Source: Gentiana macrophylla (taxonomy: Eukaryota; Streptophyta; Magnoliopsida; Gentianales; Gentianaceae). From it: a stretch of 64,000 nt of DNA. Position 1 is the first letter of the stretch. The number at the start of each line of letters is the position of its first letter. This document shows, piece by piece, positions 36,457-46,221 of this stretch. Under the pieces are notes generated by a model. It was not told where the DNA came from. It did not search any database and saw only the letters and a list, made by a program, of their open reading frames with translations. Both the position numbers and the translations under genes were made by a program. The DNA lies in NCBI GenBank assembly GCA_026214975.1, contig CM047809.1, positions 32,585,977 through 32,649,976 on the forward strand. Reading direction: 5' to 3'.

Positions 36457-38140
36457 TGATGTAAGTCAACTAGATGATACGTTTCACGATGTTATTACCC
36501 CGATTCTCATGCTTTTGTTGATGTTTTAGTATCAACTCCAGCGATTATTGTGATTTTTGGACCATTTTGTGTATATTATGAAAACCAACCCTTTTGTCGA
36601 TTATATAGGCCTATTAGCCAATTTTGTTATCGGATTTACGCGTGATATCTTTACATTTTTTGTCATAGCACATATACCAAGGCTTGGAGCTTAGATATTG
36701 AGGTGTTGAAGCTTGAGAGTTGATCATGGATGGACCCAATGCATCAAGGGCATGGAATGCACACTTCAAAGCTAAATGGTGTACACCTGTCATCATATGA
36801 CGCACGCCAATGACATCCAGAACTATTAGAGAGTTTCCCTTCATAATTGGCGCACGCCAAGGAATTCAATTTCCTGCCCAAAAGTTTGAGATCAGAATCT
36901 CTGAAGAGCGTTAAATGCATGATGTCAGCCTCAACTATCCGTCAGAGATTGGCGCATGCCAAATATGCACAAAGAGATAATGGCTCATGCCAGAAGGCAT
37001 TGGCACACACCAATGAGTGTTGATTCAGCATTTAATCAAAACATTTACTCTATCATCAAACACTTCTACATTACCACTCTCTCTCAAGTTCTTGAAGGCA
37101 CCCAAAACCTCAAGGCTCTCCTAGCCAATATTTCATCAATATTTAGCATTTGATTCCATTGTAAACATTAAGGAATCTGAGTTTGAATCTATAATCACTT
37201 TTGTGGGAACAAGTTTATCACTTTTGGTGTACAAACTTCATTGAAGCTTCTGGTTATTGAACGAAAGTTTCCTTTGACAAGTTCATAGCTTCTTGTTGGT
37301 GAATTCTTAGCATTTACTTTTATTTAATTGTTCTCATTGATATGAATTCTAACTTTGATATGTTGGAGCTCACATCCATGAGTGGCTAGTTATATAATAG
37401 TCAAGATAATGTAATTGTGATAGTTTGATCTCTATTGGTTGATTCGGAATCTTAATTTGTGATTCATGGCTTCATGTGTGTTGTTTATCTTCTCTTATTT
37501 GCATTGTATGTCTTGTTATTGCTGGAGTAATTAACTAACACTTAGACACACTCACTTACTTGAGACCGAAAGGAGATACTAGGTGTGGGAAAAAGATAGG
37601 AGAACCGGAAGGTAAAATTGACCTTAAGTGGAACTCAATTTCTTATCCGGGGGTCGTTGTTTATTCATTGCACTCAAGAACTTAATCATGTTGAATCGCT
37701 AGGTCTAGGATTCTTAGACCAAGGAGGAGGCATAGAGTAGTTCCGTACACTCGTATGAGGGGGAATTGCTAGCTTAAGTGTGCACAGATAACACACACTT
37801 GAACACTAATAGAAGGTTGGTAGGTTGTTTATTCTCATGACGCTAGTAGAGATTGACTTGATCATTGCATTGTCTTGGCTAAGCTTTTTGTCATATGATC
37901 ACCCGTTTTAGTAATATTTGATCGAGCTTAGTAGCTTGATATTGAGGCCGTTTACTTTCTTGTTTCATTGCGACTTAGATCGAGATAATCATCTTTTCGG
38001 TACTTAACTTCACAATACTTGTGGGATACGACCTTGACCACTTACTAGACTACAATTAACCCGGTATACTTACCAAATGATCATCGAACCCCTAGAAAAG
38101 TTCGATCAAGAGGAGGATGAATCGTTGAGGCATACTATTT
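36457..38140 (+). mobile_element. Tat/Ogre-like Gypsy LTR (solo or LTR plus leader) nested in the LINE
   Basis: Begins TGATGTAAGTCAACTAGATG, as does the minus strand of the LTR at 56217-56940. Shared blocks include ACCGGAAGGTAAAAT and TACACTCGTATGAGGG. It holds four variants of the palindrome TTGGCGCACGCCAA. The right border is uncertain (38100-38150) and no target duplication is evident. No coding domain. Confidence 0.7.
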
Positions 38141-38948
38141 TTAGTGTGAGTTTGTTTGCCTGAGTTTGGGAGTTGACCCCTTTCTTGTCTGATCGTTGAA
38201 GGCACATTCTTTGTGAATTTCAGGGATTTCTTTATGAAGCCCCTGTAGAGGATTGCCAAGGAGAGGGTATCGGAGTGTGTGTGGGTTATGTGGCATATTC
38301 GGAAGGCGTGATGTAGCGCAGTGTACGATGACCAGCCGATTTACATCTCTCGGATCTATTCTACGACACTTTCGGCGGCACGAGAGTTTAGGGATGCCTG
38401 GCACATGTCTTGGCCTATAAGAGGCCCGGAGTACCCAGATCGGTGGAGGCCCCGGAGGTCGGGGAGATGAAATGTAACGTAGATGCTTCGGCCATGCCTT
38501 CTGCCTCGGGGGTGGGGCTAATTTTCCATGATCACGAGGGTGTAATTTTGGCGGCTTACTCATTCCATTTGGAGCCGGGCATCGAGGTAGTTCTGTTAGA
38601 GATGCAGGCGATTATGATGGCACTAGTGGAGGGACAAAGGCTGGGACTAACGAGGCTAGTGGTGGAGAGCGAGTGTTTGACCTGCGTGCAAATGCTACAT
38701 AGCGTGGAGGAGGACTATTCCCCTTTAGGTTGTCTTCGGCAGGACAGCCTGTTTGCGGCTTCTTTGTTCCCTTTGGTGCAATTTTCTTTTATTCAGCGAA
38801 CCGGGAACGTCCCGCCACACTTGTTAGCTAGATTTGATCTCTCTAGTCATAGAGTACTATCTTGGGGCACCCTGCCTCCAAACGATGTTCTCTCTGTATG
38901 TCTTGCATATTTGAATGATTAATAAAATCTTCTTTACCCCTAAAAAAA
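38141..38948 (+). pseudogene. LINE pol, third segment with RNase H
   Basis: The LINE resumes with WELTPFL and ERVSECVWVMWHI, then an RNase H (RVT_3) domain in 38410-38922. Visible motifs are MKCNVDAS (first Asp), GVGLIFHDHEGVILAAY, EMQAIMMAL (Glu), VVESECLTCVQML and RTGNVPPHLLARF. The region ends with a stop and the A-rich LINE tail. The RNase H part alone is in one frame, but the polyprotein is interrupted elsewhere. Confidence 0.85.
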
Positions 38949-38960
38949 TATTCTTTGAAT

Positions 38961-39282
38961 CAGAAAATGAATTGATTAATGTTTGAACGGACCATAAAAT
39001 ATTCACCGTATACCATGTGAAAGTGATGGAACCTCCGTTTTTTTAACTGTTATATTTTAGAAATTAATTTGTTTTTATTTATTTGTTAGTTTAAAATATC
39101 AATACAACATTTATTATTATTTTTCTACTTATACTCTTCTTTCTAATTAAATCATAGTTTCATTTTTCAATATCATAAATAATAAAACACAATTTCCTAG
39201 ACAATTTTTAACTTGGATACAATAAGAAATCAAAACGTCTTTTTAGGAGTAAGATAATATTAAATTTTAAAGGAAGCATAGC
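38961..39282. other. No gene seen
   Basis: AT-rich intergenic sequence between the LINE and the MITE; nothing recognisable. Confidence 0.5.
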
Positions 39283-39290
39283 ATTGTCTT

Positions 39291-39462
39291 GGGTTATTCT
39301 ATGGTAGGGAGGCCCTAATAGGGAGTTGTATATGTGGCAACATCTGGATCACACAGTTTCATCTGCAATAGACAATTCCCTACGTAGGATGAAACTGTAT
39401 GGTCAGGATGTTCTTGCGCATATCTAACTTCACCTATTGGCTCTCTACCATAGAATAACCCC
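39291..39462. mobile_element. MITE, 172 bp, with ~20-bp terminal inverted repeats
   Basis: Termini GGGTTATTCTATGGTAGGGAG and its imperfect complement at 39441-39462. Flanked by TTGTCTT (39284-39290 and 39464-39470), 7 bp exact, or 8 bp with one mismatch, compatible with a hAT-type MITE. An inner inverted repeat (ACAGTTTCATC/GATGAAACTGT, 39353-39401) adds a second stem. No coding capacity. Confidence 0.8.
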
Positions 39463-39711
39463 GTTGTCTTTTATAAATAATTCCAGACACAATAATCCAT
39501 TTTTTAGTTTGCATGTCTACACCAAATGTGATAGACTAAAAAAGAGAGGGAGTGAGAAGAAATTCTTAGTCGGAGAGTTTTCGCGTGCACTGCTCGTTGG
39601 ATGAGTGACATGTGTATAAGAAGACAAATACTAATTTATCTTCTTGTATAGATGTCGCGTATCTAACGGATCGATGCACACGAGGAGATGACATGTAAAA
39701 TTTCCCGGCAG
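39463..39711. other. Spacer between MITE and SINE
   Basis: No feature can be supported here. Confidence 0.5.
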
Positions 39712-39723
39712 TGAGACATATAT

Positions 39724-39854
39724 ATATATTTTTTTTCCACTTGAACGAAAGTTTTTTTTAATCTATGAGGGTGGGGGATCGAACCCGGATCATCTCATTT
39801 CGAGGCGGAGTGAGACAGCCAAGAAGCGTGGCAGGGGTATGGGACCTTGCCCAT
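39724..39854 (-). mobile_element. tRNA-derived SINE, copy 2 (different family)
   Basis: A 131-bp body between exact 12-bp duplications TGAGACATATAT (39712-39723 and 39855-39866). On the minus strand a tRNA-like head ATGGGCAAGGTCCC is followed by a textbook B box, GGGTTCGATCCCCC, and the element ends in A-rich stretches. Its sequence differs from the SINE at 33014, so at least two SINE families are present. Confidence 0.85.
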
Positions 39855-39866
39855 TGAGACATATAT

Positions 39867-40347
39867 GTTCTTAGTCGTAATATAGTATCAATTGATTAGT
39901 ATGAGTTTTAATGTAATCAATAATATAAAATCGTGTTCAGTGAATTATTGCGTCAATAATTTTCCTATCATGTGTAGTCTACTAAATGATGATACATATA
40001 CATATATTGGAAAATGGAATAGAAATAGGTGAGTAATTATAATTTTTTTAATTGGGTAATTATAATTTTTTTAATTGGGGAAGTGGGGGATTAAAATAGG
40101 TGACCTAAAGTATAAATTATTTATGATGTTAACGTATTGAAAAAGTATTCTCAACTAATTTTCTTTTTTAACTCAAAAGAAAAATAATCCTTTTTTTTTT
40201 ATATAAAAAGTCACTGTCACGGGTCACTATTTTGATAATTGTCTCTATCAAGAGATAATGACACATCCCTTCCATTAAGTCAATGAATTAAAACTGAAGT
40301 CCGTATAGGGAACCGTGTGGAGGTGAAAGTACCATTATTAATATTTG
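39867..40347. other. No gene seen
   Basis: AT-rich sequence up to the target site of the MULE. Confidence 0.5.
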
Positions 40348-40356
40348 GGTATTTGT

Positions 40357-40600
40357 CAGAAATTGAAAAATGAGGTTGTATAAGTCACGTGACACGAAAA
40401 TCGCGTCGCTATTTTTCGGATACGTGGAAATTTAGGTAAAGTAAGGTTCTTTACGTTTAAACGTAAGGAATTCACATATCCGTCTGCCACAAACAATAGC
40501 TGTAAACGTAGATTCCTTACGTTTAAACGTAATTATCCTTACGTTTAAACGTAAAGCGAACTACGTTAAACGTAAATATTTCAATAATTAGGAAGTTACA
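40357..40600. repeat. MULE left terminal inverted repeat with palindrome cluster
   Basis: Pairs with 50660-50865. Contains three exact copies of TTACGTTTAAACGTAA (40451-40466, 40517-40532, 40539-40554); degenerate copies run on to about 40710. Confidence 0.88.
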
Positions 40601-40689
40601 ATAAATGTGTAATTTTCACGTTTAAGCGTAGGTTAAAATGCATTTTCACGCTTAAACGTCATCGTTTCTACGTTTAAATAGCTATTATC

Positions 40690-40862
40690 TACGTTTGGAA
40701 GTGGTAGATGACAATTAATGTTGTTGTAAGATGATTGTTCAACATACACCACATTAACGGGCTATTTTTCTCATTCATTCAGAGTCTTTCAAGTTAATAT
40801 CAATTTTCTAACCACTTCTTCATCTTTCAAGTCCATTTCTTCATCATTCAAGTCTTTCAAAT
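40690..40862 (+). promoter_or_regulatory. MULE transposase upstream region, repeated in inverted orientation before the B3 gene
   Basis: This stretch (ACGTTTGGAAGTGGTAGATG ... CCATTTCTTCATCATTCAAG) matches the minus strand of 45611-45776 with modest divergence. It ends at ATGGGTAAGT, which could be a start codon next to a donor splice site. The two convergent genes therefore appear to be driven by copies of the same promoter and 5' leader. Confidence 0.75.
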
Positions 40863-41688
40863 GGGTAAGTTTTTGCTATATAATTTGTCTTAATTCAAGT
40901 GCTCAATGTGATTATGTTATTTATGCTAGTAATGATATTTACTGAAACGAAATGTGTGTTTTTTGTAGGTTGTTTATGTAATGTTTATACATCTAAGTAG
41001 TGTGTTTAAGTATTTTCTTAGTGTTATTGTTTAGGGTTTAATTACTAGGGTTTAGTGTAAGTAATGATATATATTTAACCGAAATGTGTGTTAAGTAGTG
41101 ATTTTGTTATTTATATTGTAGTAATGAAATGTATTTAACCGAAATGTGTGTTTTAAGTAGGTTGTTTATGTAATGTTTATACATCTAAGTAGTGTGTTTA
41201 AGTCTTTGGTATTGTTCGATTGTAGTAAACTTTGGTATTGTTGATTTGGTATTGTAGTTTTGAGAAGTTGGGAAATTTGTTGTTGGTAGTAATGGAATTG
41301 TCCATATTGATGGTTTGATCGTGCATAAGGATGCTGTTCATACCCAAAATGGTACTGAAAATTGCTCTGTTTCAGAGACCATTGTTATTGGAAGTATTGA
41401 TCACACTTACACTTAGAGTGAAAGAGTTTTAAGTGTTAAAAGTCTTTGTTTTCTTGTTTGAAACATCTTAAAAGGAGAAAATAGTCTTTGTTTCCTTGTT
41501 GGGGTTTAATTAGTAGGGTTTAGTGTAAGTATGTTTTGTTTCCTATTTGTGATAAATTTGCTTAGGTAGGGTTTTGAGTTACTATATTGAATGTCTATAA
41601 TGCATTTTAAGTTGTTAACTAAGTTGATATTGAATGAGTTAATAATGACTTGAATTGTTTAAAAAAAAAAAAAGATAATCGCAACACT
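40863..41688 (+). other. Probable long 5' intron of the MULE transposase with internal repeats
   Basis: Starts with a good donor (GTAAGTTTTT at 40864) and carries no ORF. A block with AATGTGTGTT...AGGTTGTTTATGTAATG occurs twice (about 40950-41010 and 41140-41200). Another part (41285-41420) matches the opposite strand of 49723-50049 near the right end. No clean acceptor was settled on. Confidence 0.45.
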
Positions 41689-44360
41689 ATGATTGTTGTC
41701 TCGTTCAACGGCGAATTTACGTACGATCCTCTCTATAACCGGTGGAATCATGTAAATGGATCGATGTTCTCATTATTTGTCCGAAAGAACATAAGATTGA
41801 ATGCGTTGTTGGATAATTTGCATGTGAGGCTTGGTATTGATCGGTCTGATTCAAAGCTCGGCGTAAAAACTTTGTTTACTTATGGTAGTGTGGGGAATAT
41901 ACCACCTGATGATATCTTAGACAACCAGACACTAAATGGTTAAATCGAAGCGGCCTCTGACAGTAAAAATGTAATTTTTTTACGTGAATGCTACACCAGT
42001 GGAGGCAAACAATGAACCGATATTTGAGGATGATGGCATTGATTTAAATCAAGATTGCAATGCCCCGGATGATAACAATAATTCGGATTATAGTCTTGGT
42101 AATTTCTCTTCTCCGGCACAAGAACTTACTCTGAGATCCAAATTTTAATCCATTCAAGCAATAGTATGGATGTAGTGGGTTTGAAAACCATGTTTTACAC
42201 AAAGGCTTGGTGAAGCTTCGACCAACAGCCAGATCAACCAATCAGACCAAGTCATAATATTTCAAATCAACCTTCAAGTAGTCATGTTCGTGTTGAAATG
42301 GTTGGTGAATACACTGCTCCGTTTGAATTCGGTCCTCCAAGTTATAATGTTATAAATAGCCAATCACATAATCCGTTTCAGTATCCTCCTAACCAACCTT
42401 CAAGTAGTCGTGCTCAACCTATCCAACAGCCATATAATTTGTTTGGTGGATCAGTCACTAGTTTTTTGGCTTCTCCATTTGCACCTCATATTCAAACCGA
42501 TCAAACGGGCAGGTATGGCAATAATAATCAGGGTGCCAATGCTAGGGAAAGTGTACGAGAAGATTATTCATGGAGGATTTCTACATTTGAAGATGATGAT
42601 TTACCGCAGTGTCTATCTACCGGTACGTTACGTATGAATGACGTGAACGAATTGTTCATTGGGAAGAAATATGATTCGAAAGAAGATTTTAATTTGAAAA
42701 TAAAATCGTATGCGGTTGCCAATAATTTTTAGATGTTGCTTGTATTACACATGTCTAAACACTACATGCTAATGGCATGTAAGGGCGAAAAGGGTGAAGA
42801 CGAATAAAAATGTCTCACATACATTTGAGATCACAACATTGAATGATGTGCATACTTATGCCTCTCGGAATGCGGATAATGACAATCGACAAGCAACACC
42901 TATTGTTATTACGAGTCTGCTAAGTCAGAAAATGGAAGAACTCGGCAATGAATATAAACCCAGACATATTATGGAGGACATGCTCACAACTTACAGTGTA
43001 CAGTTGACTTATGACCAAGCATACCGATCTCATGAGATGATGAGAATACTGGTTAGAGGTTCACCGACGGAATGTTACAATGCGATACCCTCGTACCTGT
43101 GGATGGTGCGTGAGGCCAATGAAGGGACCTATGTTGACTTTCATCTTGATAATCTGGGAAGGTTCGGTAGTTGTTTCATGGCTTTGGGAGCAAGTCGTCG
43201 TGGGTTCAAGTATTGTCGACCTATTTTGTGTGTGGACGCCACTCATCTAAAAACCCGTTTCTCAGGGCAACTATTTATTGCTGTTGCTATAGATGCCGGT
43301 GACCACCTATTCCCTGTAGCTTTCGGTATTGCTGAAAAAGAATGCAATGATTCATGGGGGTATTTCATGAGACAATTGAGGGTGGCCATTGGAGGTATCC
43401 ATGATGAAAATTTGAGCTTTATATCTGACAGACACAAGGCTATTAGAAATGCGGTTGGTCAGGTATTTCCCAATGCATATCACGGTGTTTGCTATCATCA
43501 TTTAAAGGGAAATCTAACAAAAAAATGGAAGGATTACGGTTTATGTGAAAACACATTCTATCAAATAGCCTATGCATTCTCGGAGGCCTAATTTCTCCGA
43601 AAGTATGCCCTGATCAAGGCACAATGTCTTGGCGCATATCCAAAACTAGAAGAAAGAGTTGTTGAACGGTGGGCGCGTGCCAAATTTTCTGGGAAAAGAT
43701 ACGCCTTAATGACAAGCAATTACGCTGAAAGTTTCAACTGTGCGATTAGAGGAGCTCGTCGTTGGCCCATTCCTAGCCTCTTGGAATTCATTAGAGCTAC
43801 ACTGCAGAGATGGTTTAACGATAGACAACAGAAGGCGCTTGATTGTGCGACTGTGTTAGCACCGGAGATCGATACAATAGTGGCTTCGAATATTACTGCT
43901 AGAAGGAAGTTCAGGGTTAATCCTATTAACCCCGATGAGTTTGAGGTTCATGGAAATAATTGCTTCATGGGGTGGTAAATCTACGAGAGAGGAAGTGTTA
44001 TTGTGGTTATTTTGAGAAAATGGAAATACCATGTACGCATGCTATAACGACCAAGAAAGAACACGCATAATTAGTCCACCCGAACTCGTTTCACGGTATT
44101 ATAGAGCTGAATGTTTCAAGGAGATTTACATGGGTAGCATATATCCAGTTCTTAACAGGAAGGATTGGGATGTTCCGGAGGTGGTAAAAAACATGAAAGT
44201 CGGAGTGCCTAATATGAATTATGCGCCTGATGCCAGTGAAGCTCCAAGAAAAGGTAAAATTAATACCACTAGAATCCCTTCTGAATGGGAACGTCCAGGC
44301 CATCAAAATGTATGTAGTAATTGCAAACATCTAGGACATAACAGAGCCAGTTGCACGTAA
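41689..44360 (+). pseudogene. MuDR-type transposase of the MULE (degenerate)
   Basis: Segments in several frames line up with plant MURA-like transposases. The N-terminal MIVVSFNGEFTYDP...KLGVKTLFTYGS region (41689-41943) comes first. An acidic/Q-rich linker and NELFIGKKYDSKEDFNLKIKSYAV (DNA-binding part) lie in 42298-42732. The MULE catalytic domain is in 42794-43591, with ILCVDATHLK (Asp at 43235) and FISDRHKAI (Asp at 43427), then YHGVCYHHLKGNL. Next come SNYAESFNCAIRGAR (43709-43978) and a damaged SWIM-type CxC...CTHAC segment near 44000-44045. The C-terminal CCHC knuckle is CSNCKHLGHNRASC (44310-44355). Stops at about 42730 and 43591 and shifts near 43975 break the frame, so the element is probably non-autonomous now, or the sequence contains errors. 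Confidence 0.88.
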
Positions 44361-44825
44361 TACCGGTAGGAAGTCATTGTTTTTGTTATGGTGATATTAG
44401 AATGGATCGTTATTGTGTAACGTATTAATGGATTGTAGTATTTTATTAATGGATTGTAGTAATGATTGTATTCAGTTATTAATCGGAATCAAGTTTGTCT
44501 TGTATTACACAACCTCTGTAAAACTAACAGTAATTATTACGGGGCTTACACAAAAAAAAGAGTAATGATACGTTGGCTTACATACATGGCTTACAAACAT
44601 AAAAACAAAGAGTAATGATACATTGAGATAACAATAAGATGACGCTTAAATAAACTAAGGGTGATCATTAAATACGATAGGATGATGCCTAAATAAATGA
44701 TCTTCAATATTTAGTAATCACCACATTAAACACGACGTGATTTTCTATAGGTTGATCAATGACTTCAAAACTGCATTCATCTCCTACATTTAGGTCATTG
44801 TCCGTAATGAAATCATTCAACCTGC

Positions 44826-45553
44826 TTAAAGAACTTTTTGATTTACCATATAGACAATTTTAGCAGGCCATGATTCCCCTGTGGCAATTCGCAGTTCCAC
44901 GGTCTTGTTTCGCAACATGTCGTTTGTTCTAGCAAATGCCTTTGGAATATTCTACAAATCACAATCAAATTCAAATACTGTTTCAAAATGGGGAAAAAAA
45001 GATCAAACAAGAAAACAACTAAAAATATTTTAAATATCTCACCACATAATAACAACCATGTGAAAATACCCAGTTTGGCAGCGTCGTCTGAAAATGGGGA
45101 TTTTGGTTACCTGCACCTGCATCATCATCTACATCATCTTCTTCACTCTCGGACTCAGAAAAAGTCTTCTCACAATAAGTGTGATCCATCACAATAGTGT
45201 CAAAAGTGAAACCCCCCCTGTGTTCAAACACTATAAACTCCCTCTCATTCAAGTAATGAGCCGCCACATACTCCTCCCAACCTTCCCCAAAGAAACGAAG
45301 AACTCCATTGTCTGTGGCTCCAACTCTCACTTCCCATGTCCCTAATCGGCTTTTGAGAACGGCTCTATCTAGGTTTCTCAGCGTGTCGTTCAACCTATTA
45401 ACGTATGATGGAGGTAGTGTCTATGAAAAAAGAAACATATCACGTTTGCTCAATCATAATACAAGTGATATAAATGTAAGTTAATTAATAATGACATACC
45501 AAACTTGTTGCGAAACCGCCATCAAGAACTTTAAAGAAACGATCATTATCCAT
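44826..45553 (-). CDS. B3-domain (REM-like) DNA-binding protein carried by the MULE
   Basis: Three exons on the minus strand: 45553-45500, 45420-45043 and 44951-44826, with introns of 79 and 91 bp bounded by GT...AG and all joins in phase 0. They give 185 residues. The first B3 domain runs from MDNDRFFKVLDGGFATSL through TLPPSYVNRL, GTWEVRVGATDNGVLRF, FGEGWEEYVAAHYL and EREFIVFEHRGG to FDTIVMDHTYCEKTF. An acidic linker (SESESEEDDVDDD) and a second B3 start follow: LPNWVFSHGCYYV, NIPKAFARTN, TVELRIATGESWPAKIVY. The frame then stops, but in another frame the same domain continues (KSSLSRLNDFITDNDLNVGD...FNVVITKY, to about 44705), so a 2-bp change truncates it. It is convergent with the transposase. 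B3 domains bind specific DNA; the target is unknown. Confidence 0.78.
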
Positions 45554-45610
45554 TTGCTTCAGTGTAGATTATATATTGAAAGGTGAAGAAGTGGTTAGTT
45601 TAAATTGACT

Positions 45611-45776
45611 ACTTGAATGATGAAGAAATGGACTTGAAAGATGAAGAAGTGGTTATAAAATTCAGATGAACTTAAAAGAGTTTGAAATGAAAGAAATGGT
45701 CGTTCATGTGGTGTATATTGAACAAGTACTTGTACAACAACAATAATTGCCATCTACCACTTCCAAACGTAGAGAA
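45611..45776 (-). promoter_or_regulatory. Upstream region of the B3 gene (inverted copy of the transposase promoter)
   Basis: The reverse complement matches 40690-40855, including ACCACTTCTTCATCTTTCAA and ATACACCACAT blocks. It ends about 60 bp before the B3 start codon. Confidence 0.75.
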
Positions 45777-45990
45777 TGTTGCCTTCCCTATGTTTGGACG
45801 TAGAGAATGTTGCATTCCCTATGTTTGGACGTAGAGATTGTTGCATTCCCTACGTTTGGACGTAGGTTCTCTATGTTCAAACGTAGAGAATGTTGCATCC
45901 CTACATTTGGACTAGGTTTTCTACGTTCCGACGTAGAGAATGTTGCATTCCATACGTTTGGACGTAGTTTATCTATGTTTGGACGTAGAG
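45765..45990. repeat. Internal cluster of degenerate palindromes (CTACGTTTGGACGTAG type)
   Basis: About ten half- or full-site variants of YTAYGTTYRRACGTAG, spaced roughly 25-30 bp apart with GAGAATGTTGCATTCC between them. Same core as the 16-bp palindrome at the element ends, with the central TTTAAA changed to TTTGGA. Confidence 0.85.
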
Positions 45991-46221
45991 AAATTCACAT
46001 TGAATGTTGCATTTTAAGTTGTTATATAATTCGATACAGAGATGGTGTAAATAATGACATGAATTTGAGTTGTTTTTCAAACAGATTGAATACTCATCAA
46101 AACAACATACACCCAAAATATAAATGGCTAACAACATACAACAAAATACCAAAAATAACATACACCAAAAATACCTACACAAAGTTTGTCAAAACAACAT
46201 ACATGAAAATACCTATATATC

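Larger units (their letters stand above)
33248..38960 (+). mobile_element. 5'-truncated L1-type LINE with RNase H, carrying two nested insertions
   Basis: An exact 12-bp duplication TATTCTTTGAAT (33248-33259 and 38949-38960) bounds the element. The 3' end has a short A run after CCCCT, as usual for plant LINEs. Sequence starts inside the RT domain (DLRPISLCN), so ORF1 and the endonuclease are missing. Two elements interrupt it: a solo LTR at 33996-35391 and a Tat-like LTR at about 36457-38140. Reading across the gaps restores LINE order RT, RT thumb, zf-RVT, RNase H. Confidence 0.9.
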
